In this document: in pieces, positions 50,252 to 56,359 of the stretch
Position numbering within the stretch: the first letter of the stretch is position 1
Layout: the number at the start of each line of letters is the position of its first letter
Source of the DNA: Clostridia bacterium
GTDB lineage: Bacteria > Bacillota > Clostridia > Oscillospirales > CAG-272
DNA length: 56,359 nt
Direction of reading: 5' to 3'
NCBI GenBank assembly: GCA_028720145.1
Contig: JAQYLJ010000068.1
Location: forward strand, 1-56,359
Notes under the pieces: generated by a model
What the model saw: only the letters and a program-made list of their open reading frames with translations
What the model was told of the DNA's origin: nothing
Databases searched by the model: none
Position numbers and translations under genes: made by a program

Positions 50252-52270
50252 ATGGACAAACTGAAAATGCACAGCATGGATAAGGTGGATGAGAATATCA
50301 AGAAAATCGGGGCGTTGTTCCCGAACTGCATAACCGAGCGGAAGAATGCCATGGGCGAGGTGGAATATGCCATTGATTTTGACATGCTCCGGCAGGAATT
50401 GTCCGATGTGGTGGTAGAGGGAGCGGAAGAACGCTACCAGTTCACTTGGCCGGACAAGAAGAAGTCTGTTTTGGCGGCAAATGCACCCATCAGCGATACG
50501 CTGCGTCCCTGCCGGGCGGAAAGCGTGGATTTTGATGCCACGCAGAATCTCTACATAGAGGGCGACAATCTGGCGGTGCTGAAACTGCTTCAAGAAACCT
50601 ATCTCGGTAAAATCAAAATGATCTATATTGATCCGCCATACAATACCGGGAACGACTTTGTTTATAGCGATGATTTCGCGGAAAGTGCCGAGGAGTATAT
50701 GGCACATAGCGGTCAGTTTGACGAGGAAGGCAACCGTCTTGTTGCCAATACCGAGAGCAACGGTCGATTCCATACAGATTGGCTCAATATGATTTATCCG
50801 AGACTGAAGCTTGCAAAAGATTTGCTAACGGATGATGGTGTTATTCTTGTCCATATTGATGATAACGAGTATGAGAATATAACTAAAGTGGGCAATGAAA
50901 TCTTTGGAGAAGATAACTTTATTAATGTAGTTACTGTTAAAACAAAAGTCGGCGGCGTTTCTGGAAGCTCTGAAGGAAAAAGCCTTAAGGATGCTACTGA
51001 ATTCATTATGATTTGGGCAAAAAACAAGTCTCTGCTAGAGTTAAATCCTACTTATATTAAGCATAAACTTTTTGACAGAATCAAATCTTACGAAGCTGAG
51101 GGCAAGAGCTGGAAATACACTTCCATTATGACAAAACTTGATGGAAAAAAAGTAATCAAAAGAGATGAGAAGCAAAATATCGTTTATTATGGATATAAGA
51201 TTTTGGAAACCATGTCTATTACGGCATTTGCCAAACAACAAGGCATTTCCGAAGAAGATGTCTATAACCGATATGCAGATAAGATCTTCCAAACCACCAA
51301 TGCACAGAGCAGCGTACGTCAAACAGTAATGAAAGAAACAGCGGATTATGATTATCCGATGTACGGCTGCGAGTATGTACCGATTAAAGGCAAAAACGAA
51401 GGTAATACCATTGAGATACTTTATAAGGGTGATCAACGCAGAATGATGATGTTTTTATCAGATGCGGTTTCCTTTATTGATGGCACATACTATTACCTCG
51501 ATAAAATAACAACGTTGTGGGATGATATTCAGTACAACAACTTGACAAAAGAGGGCGATATAGAGTTCCCGAACGGAAAAAAGCCCATTAAATTACTTCA
51601 AAGAATTATTGAATTGATTTGCGATAAAGATAGCACTATTTTGGACTTTTTCTCTGGTTCTGCAAGTACAGCACATGCTACGATGCAAATGAATATCGAA
51701 GATGGCGGAAATCGAAAGTTCATTATGGTACAACTACCGGAACCTTGCGATGAAAAGAGCGAGGCCTACAAGGCGGGGTATCAAAATATCTGCGAAATTG
51801 GCAAAGAACGCATCCGCCGTGCGGCAAAGAAGATTGCCGAAGAACACCCTGAGGCAAAATTTGACGGCGGTTTCCGCGTCCTGAAACTCGATTCTTCCAA
51901 CATGAGGGATGTGTATTACAACCCCGCCGAATACGAGATCAGTATGTTTGATACGCTGACCGACAATATCAAGGAAGACCGCACGCCGGAAGACCTGCTG
52001 TTCCAAGTCATGCTCGACCTAGGCGTACTGCTTTCGAGCAAAATCGAGGAAACCGTGATTGCAGGCAAGCGCGTGTTCAATGTTGCCGACGGTTTCCTTG
52101 TCGCCTGCTTTGACGAGAATGTGACCGAGGAAACCATCACCGCTATCGCCAAGCAGAAGCCCTACTACTTCGTCATGCGCGACAGCTCCATGGCAAACGA
52201 CAGCGTCGCAACAAACTTCGACCAACTCTTTGCCACTTATAGCCCCGATACGGTAAGGAAGGTGCTGTGA
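50252..52270 (+). CDS. mod: Type III restriction-modification DNA methyltransferase (Mod)
   Basis: A 672-aa beta-class N6-adenine methyltransferase; Mod dimers recognise a short asymmetric site, methylate one strand and are needed for Res cutting. Catalytic motif IV DPPYNTGND is at 127-135; the AdoMet motif I follows as DFFSGSAST at 465-473, the order expected of the beta class. The target-recognition region lies between. The ends (residues 1-175 and 490-672) have balanced GC-rich codons, but the middle (about 180-490) is clearly AT-rich, so the specificity region looks exchanged. AGGAGG precedes the ATG. The stop overlaps the next start (TGATG). Confidence 0.97.
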   Translation: MDKLKMHSMDKVDENIKKIGALFPNCITERKNAMGEVEYAIDFDMLRQELSDVVVEGAEERYQFTWPDKKKSVLAANAPISDTLRPCRAESVDFDATQNLYIEGDNLAVLKLLQETYLGKIKMIYIDPPYNTGNDFVYSDDFAESAEEYMAHSGQFDEEGNRLVANTESNGRFHTDWLNMIYPRLKLAKDLLTDDGVILVHIDDNEYENITKVGNEIFGEDNFINVVTVKTKVGGVSGSSEGKSLKDATEFIMIWAKNKSLLELNPTYIKHKLFDRIKSYEAEGKSWKYTSIMTKLDGKKVIKRDEKQNIVYYGYKILETMSITAFAKQQGISEEDVYNRYADKIFQTTNAQSSVRQTVMKETADYDYPMYGCEYVPIKGKNEGNTIEILYKGDQRRMMMFLSDAVSFIDGTYYYLDKITTLWDDIQYNNLTKEGDIEFPNGKKPIKLLQRIIELICDKDSTILDFFSGSASTAHATMQMNIEDGGNRKFIMVQLPEPCDEKSEAYKAGYQNICEIGKERIRRAAKKIAEEHPEAKFDGGFRVLKLDSSNMRDVYYNPAEYEISMFDTLTDNIKEDRTPEDLLFQVMLDLGVLLSSKIEETVIAGKRVFNVADGFLVACFDENVTEETITAIAKQKPYYFVMRDSSMANDSVATNFDQLFATYSPDTVRKVL

Positions 52271-52959
52271 TGCTTTACACATTACTTGCGACAGATCTTC
52301 ACTATTGTTTTTCACTTGCTTTTACGATTGGCTGGGAAGAATGGGGGGTTATTGCAACCGTAGGAGCAGTCATTGTTGCCCTTTGGGCTAATATTGGAGC
52401 CCAAAAGCAACTCAAAAGCGCATTGAAAATGCAAGAGCAATCCAAAAATGTATCGTTGTTGGAACAGCGTGTTGATATTGCGGACATGATTCGAGCGGAC
52501 AAGGAACCATCTATTACAGCCATACGCGTGCTATTCGGCGGAGAAGTTTGTAGCATTTATGATGATTTGTGTCAACTTCGTAAGCTATATAGGGAGGCAT
52601 TAGATGATAAGCAGGCATTCTTTGCTGCTGCACAGGATTATGATAATGAAGGTGGACATGACTGCAAGGTTATATCAACAATTGAAGAATATGAAGAAAT
52701 ATTGGGTCGCCCTGGTTTTGCTCCTACTTTTCGTCCAAAATTTCAGAGTTTCTGCGATACACACGAAATGAGCTGGTCTGTTACAGGGTATAGCAACGAT
52801 CGTCGAGAATATAATTATGCAAAAATCTATGACCGAATTTGTGCTTTGCAAAGTGCGATTAACGAAGTAAAGGATAAAATCCTAAAAGCAATCGAAACCC
52901 ATGTTGCTGATTCCATCGCTCCTGTAGACAAGAAGCAAAAACGCCGGGGGAAATTATGA
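52270..52959 (+). CDS. One-helix membrane protein coupled between mod and res
   Basis: A 229-aa protein I do not recognise. A short N-terminal segment is followed by one membrane helix, about residues 24-42 (EWGVIATVGAVIVALWANI), then a Gln/Lys-rich coiled helix (GAQKQLKSALKMQEQSKN) and a cytoplasmic alpha-helical domain; basic tail KKQKRRGKL. Its start overlaps the mod stop by one base, and its stop overlaps the res start by four (ATGA), so translation is coupled to both enzymes. That demands a stoichiometric or dependent role, for example anchoring the complex at the membrane or acting as an abortive effector. AT-rich relative to res. Confidence 0.8.
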   Translation: MLYTLLATDLHYCFSLAFTIGWEEWGVIATVGAVIVALWANIGAQKQLKSALKMQEQSKNVSLLEQRVDIADMIRADKEPSITAIRVLFGGEVCSIYDDLCQLRKLYREALDDKQAFFAAAQDYDNEGGHDCKVISTIEEYEEILGRPGFAPTFRPKFQSFCDTHEMSWSVTGYSNDRREYNYAKIYDRICALQSAINEVKDKILKAIETHVADSIAPVDKKQKRRGKL

Positions 52960-55900
52960 GGTTTAAATTCAAAATCCAACAATATCAAACCGATGCGGTG
53001 GACGCGGTGACCCAAGTGTTTGACGGGCAGCCCTATCAGGCGCGTATCAGTTACCGGCGGGATATCGGAGAGCAAACCGACGGAGCGCAAATACAGTTTG
53101 CAACCGGTGACGACGGAGATGATGAGACCGGTTTCCGCAATGCCGATCTTGCACTCTCGGACGAGCAATTGCTCCGCAATATTCAGCATATTCAATCGCA
53201 GAACAATATCAAGCTGTCTTCGGAGCTGATTCATGGCAGGAACTGCGGACGGTGCAGCTTGGATATCGAGATGGAAACCGGCACGGGCAAGACCTATGTC
53301 TATATCAAAACCATGTTTGAGCTGAACAAGAAATACGGGTGGAGCAAGTTCATTGTGGTGGTGCCGTCCATTGCGATCCGCGAGGGCGTCAAAAAGTCCT
53401 TTGAGATCACCGCCGATCACTTCATGGAGCACTATGGTAAGAAGGCCCGCTTCTTTATCTACAACAGCGCGAACTTGGATCAGCTTGACAATTTCTCGTC
53501 CAACGCGGGAATCAATGTCATGATCATTAACACCCAGGCATTTGCCGCCTCCCTGAAAGAGGACGGAAAGAGCAAGGAAGCCCGTATCATCTTCTCCAAA
53601 CGCGACGGGTTTGGTTCCCGCAAGCCGATCGATGTGATCGCCGCCAACCGCCCGATCATCATCATGGACGAGCCGCAGAAAATGGGCGGTGAGGTGACAC
53701 AAAACGCGCTGACGAACTTCCGCCCGCTTTTCACTATCAACTATTCGGCAACCCACAAAACGCAGCACAACCTGGTCTATGTTCTGGACGCGCTCGATGC
53801 CTTCAACAAGCGCCTTGTCAAAAAGATCGAGGTCAAGGGTTTTGAAGTCAAGAATCTTCGCGGCACGGATAGCTATCTGTATCTGGAGAGCATTGTGCTT
53901 TCTTCGAACAAGCCGCCCATGGCGCGGATCGAACTGGAAATCGGCTACAAGAAATCAATCAATCGGGAAACTCGCGTTCTCGGTGTCGGGGACGACCTGT
54001 TTTATGTCTCGCAGGAGATGGAGCAATATCGCGGTTACACCATTTCCGAGATTGATCCGCTCAGGAACACCCTCACCTTTACAAACGGAGAAACGCTGAG
54101 GGCGGGCGAGATTGTCGGCGATATTTCCGAGCGGGATATGCGCCGCATTCAGATCCGCGAAACCATCCTCTCGCACTTTGAAAAAGAAGAAAAGCTTTTC
54201 AATATGGGGATCAAGTGCCTATCTCTGTTTTTTATCGACGAGGTGGCAAAATATCGGCAGTATGATGAGAACGGTGACGAAGTGCTCGGCGAGTACGGTC
54301 GTATGTTTGAAGAAGAATATATCAGTGCGCTGAATGACTATACTACCCTGCTCGACACGCCGTATCAGAAATATCTGCGGCAGTATTGCTCCGATGTTTC
54401 AAAAGTACATAATGGCTATTTCAGCATCGACAAAAAGACCGGTCGCAGCATAGACAGCGAACTCAAACGCGGGAGCGAGTTCTCGGATGATATTTCCGCC
54501 TATGACCTGATCTTAAAGAACAAAGAACGGTTGCTTTCGTTTGAAGAACCGACCCGGTTTATTTTTTCTCATTCCGCTCTGCGGGAAGGATGGGATAACC
54601 CGAATGTCTTTCAGATCTGCACACTGAAACATTCCGACAGTCAAACCGCGAAACGGCAGGAAGTCGGGCGCGGCCTGCGTCTTTGCGTCAGTCAAAGCGG
54701 CGCGAGGATGGATTCCGAAGCGCTCGGCACGATGGTTCAGGATATCAATCTTTTGACGGTCGTCGCGAGTGAGAGTTACCGCGATTTTGTCACGGCTTTG
54801 CAAACCGATATTAAGACGGTCCTTTACGACAGACCCACCGTTGCCACGAGTGAATATTTCAACGGTAAATATGTGAAAGTCGGCGATACGCCCACGCTGA
54901 TTGACAAAGCCGCCGCTGATACGATTGAATTCTATCTCATCAGCAACGGCTATGTAGATATGAAGCGGAAGGTGACCGACAAATACCGTGTGGATGTACA
55001 AATGGGGACGGTTGCGCCTCTGCCTGAAGAACTCGCGCCGATGGCGGACGGGATTCAGACGCTGATTCAATCGGTATATGATGATTCGGTTTTGGAAGCA
55101 ATGTTCGCGGACGGGCACGAGTCGTCAATCAAGGAGAACCCCTTGAACGACAACTTTGCCAAAAAGGAATTTCAGGCACTTTGGCAGCAGATCAACCATA
55201 AGTATGCATACACCGTACACTTCGACAGTGCCGAACTGGTTGAGAAAGCAATTGCCCATCTCGACGAAAAGCTATTTGTATCCGAACTGCAGTACACGAC
55301 GACTGTCGGCCGGCAGAAAGGGCAAATGAACGAGTATGAGGTTGACCGCGGGGATTCCTTCGGGTCTGTCAAAACAAGGACACAAACGCTGAAACACGCG
55401 GCGACAAGTCAGATCAAATATGATTTAATCGGGAAAATCGCCGTAGGGACCACGCTGACGAGAAAGACCGTGGCCGCCATTCTGAAGGGCTTGCGTCCCG
55501 ATAAGATTTATATGTTCCGAAATAACCCCGAGGAGTTTATCTCAAAAAGTATCCGGCTGATCAACGAGCAGAAGGCAACTATGATCGTGGAGCATATTTC
55601 CTACAACCCCATTGAGGGCGAGTTCGACAGCACCATCTTTACGGCAGACAAGAGCAAGCAAGCGTTTGACAAGGCATTCAAAGCCCAAAAAGCAATTCAG
55701 GATTATGTCTTTACGGACGGTTCCGCCGAGCAGAGCGTCGAGCGAAAATTCGCCGAGGATCTGGATGCCGCCGAGGAAGTCTGCGTGTACGCGAAATTGC
55801 CAAAGGGGTTTCATATCCCGACCCCGGTCGGCAATTATTCTCCCGACTGGGCAATCGCTTTCTATGAGGGGACGGTGAAACATATCTATTTCATCGCGGA

Positions 55901-56060
55901 AACCAAAGGCACAATGGAGAGCTTGAGTCTCCGCCCCATCGAACAGGCGAAGATTTCCTGCGCGAAGAAACTGTTTAACGAGCTGTCCACAAGTCAGGTT
56001 CGCTATCACGATGTGGATAGTTACCAAAGCTTGCTCAGCATTATGGAGACATTGAAGTAA
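52956..56060 (+). CDS. res: Type III restriction endonuclease (Res)
   Basis: A 1034-aa ATP-dependent endonuclease that works with Mod. Helicase motif I METGTGKT at 106-113, motif II DEPQ at 238-241, SATHKT motif III (NYSATHKTQ), motif VI QEVGRGLRLCV from 568. The C-terminal PD-(D/E)xK nuclease has YSPDWAI (Asp964) and AETKG (Glu982, Lys984), all present. The length is normal for Res. It appears fully functional. Last gene of the cluster; a terminator follows 40 bases later. Confidence 0.97.
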   Translation: MRFKFKIQQYQTDAVDAVTQVFDGQPYQARISYRRDIGEQTDGAQIQFATGDDGDDETGFRNADLALSDEQLLRNIQHIQSQNNIKLSSELIHGRNCGRCSLDIEMETGTGKTYVYIKTMFELNKKYGWSKFIVVVPSIAIREGVKKSFEITADHFMEHYGKKARFFIYNSANLDQLDNFSSNAGINVMIINTQAFAASLKEDGKSKEARIIFSKRDGFGSRKPIDVIAANRPIIIMDEPQKMGGEVTQNALTNFRPLFTINYSATHKTQHNLVYVLDALDAFNKRLVKKIEVKGFEVKNLRGTDSYLYLESIVLSSNKPPMARIELEIGYKKSINRETRVLGVGDDLFYVSQEMEQYRGYTISEIDPLRNTLTFTNGETLRAGEIVGDISERDMRRIQIRETILSHFEKEEKLFNMGIKCLSLFFIDEVAKYRQYDENGDEVLGEYGRMFEEEYISALNDYTTLLDTPYQKYLRQYCSDVSKVHNGYFSIDKKTGRSIDSELKRGSEFSDDISAYDLILKNKERLLSFEEPTRFIFSHSALREGWDNPNVFQICTLKHSDSQTAKRQEVGRGLRLCVSQSGARMDSEALGTMVQDINLLTVVASESYRDFVTALQTDIKTVLYDRPTVATSEYFNGKYVKVGDTPTLIDKAAADTIEFYLISNGYVDMKRKVTDKYRVDVQMGTVAPLPEELAPMADGIQTLIQSVYDDSVLEAMFADGHESSIKENPLNDNFAKKEFQALWQQINHKYAYTVHFDSAELVEKAIAHLDEKLFVSELQYTTTVGRQKGQMNEYEVDRGDSFGSVKTRTQTLKHAATSQIKYDLIGKIAVGTTLTRKTVAAILKGLRPDKIYMFRNNPEEFISKSIRLINEQKATMIVEHISYNPIEGEFDSTIFTADKSKQAFDKAFKAQKAIQDYVFTDGSAEQSVERKFAEDLDAAEEVCVYAKLPKGFHIPTPVGNYSPDWAIAFYEGTVKHIYFIAETKGTMESLSLRPIEQAKISCAKKLFNELSTSQVRYHDVDSYQSLLSIMETLK

Positions 56061-56100
56061 TCTTTCACGCAGGTACCATATTCCTTTGTTTCAGATAAAT

Positions 56101-56141
56101 AGGGACCCGGCACGATTGCGACCGAGTCCCTTGTCTTTTTT
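56101..56141 (+). terminator. Terminator of the restriction cluster
   Basis: 10-bp stem with one mismatch (56101-56110 with 56122-56131), then TGTCTTTTTT. The sequence between it and the right boundary repeat (about 56142-56228) holds no gene. Confidence 0.8.
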
Positions 56142-56228
56142 CGTTATGTATTCTTGCGTAGGGTTCAAAGAATTTTTTGTTTTGGGATAGAAGGAAAGAG
56201 AACTATGTGACTATGAATAATACCTGTC

Positions 56229-56314
56229 ACTTGTATCAAGACAAGCACACGCGCTGGTGTCACTATCCAAGATGAATCCAAGATAAGCCAATAATACCCT
56301 GCATGAATATTTTG
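56229..56314 (+). repeat. Boundary direct repeat, right copy
   Basis: First 24 bases and last 17 (CCTGCATGAATATTTTG, 56298-56314) are identical to the copy at 43691-43787. The middle is 11 bases shorter and of different sequence, with three AA...CC units. The left copy's inverted arm is absent here. The last 45 bases of the window show no feature. Confidence 0.85.
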
Positions 56315-56359
56315 TCAATTTTTATGATTTGCTCTTGCCGGTTACATGCTTATGTGGCG

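Noticed and set aside
45522..56060. Labelling the cluster DISARM or BREX
   Set aside because: No DrmA/DrmB, PglZ or BrxC-like protein; the methyltransferase and nuclease are plainly type III Mod and Res.

Overview
The window looks like a chromosomal segment of an anaerobic, low-oxygen-tolerance Firmicute of the Clostridia (Oscillospirales or Christensenellales-like). This rests on several traits: a [FeFe]-hydrogenase, type III and short type I glutamine synthetases, an ANTAR regulator, QueH, CotH/lamin-tail lipoproteins, strong AGGAGG ribosome binding sites, TTGACA-17-TATAAT promoters and many U-tailed hairpin terminators. The core is GC-rich; two segments (about 26.8-29.7 kb and parts of 43.8-52.9 kb) are AT-richer and look acquired. 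Family assignments were made by eye from motifs; no database was searched.

Layout. 0-10.9 kb: the 3' end of a [FeFe]-hydrogenase gene, then minus-strand genes for a small hypothetical protein, a cation/proton antiporter, a uridine-kinase-like P-loop kinase, two tandem CotH-kinase/lamin-tail lipoproteins, QueH, and a von Willebrand factor A lipoprotein. 10.9-24.8 kb: a nitrogen-assimilation locus. amt(PII-fused)-asnB-gltB-gltD form a tightly packed minus-strand operon behind glnN (type III glutamine synthetase). Divergent from glnN is a short glutamine synthetase gene followed by an ANTAR-domain RNA-binding regulator with a receiver domain that lacks its phosphoacceptor. Both divergent leaders carry a terminator whose 5' arm can instead form a hairpin with an AAGGAN hexaloop. 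This predicts that the ANTAR protein controls both genes by antitermination. pyrG follows on the plus strand.

26.6-33.0 kb: tRNA-Pro, then an AT-rich islet with a collagen-like leucine-rich-repeat lipoprotein, a cluster of palindromic repeats that share the tRNA 3' end, an HNH nuclease, a nucleotidyltransferase-fold protein, a zinc-ribbon lipoprotein and a Phd/Doc toxin-antitoxin pair. 33.3-40.8 kb: ordinary chromosome again: a large single-span surface protein, an MscS channel, a membrane-anchored EEP hydrolase, a GNAT acetyltransferase and a sugar-kinase-like APH-fold protein, then tRNA-Met and tRNA-Glu.

41.2-56.36 kb: a mobile defence island that starts right after tRNA-Glu. It has a large serine recombinase with a small leader-controlled ORF, large palindromes, a Fic protein with Gln in place of the catalytic His, then one contiguous transcription unit: XRE regulator, SNF2-type helicase, DUF4391-like protein, an unrecognised AT-rich gene, type III Mod methyltransferase, a one-helix membrane protein translationally coupled on both sides, and type III Res. 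The unit is bracketed by direct repeats (43691-43787 and 56229-56314). These have identical ends but different middles made of about 10-11-bp units. This extended type III restriction locus with its boundary repeats is the best candidate for an undescribed system.
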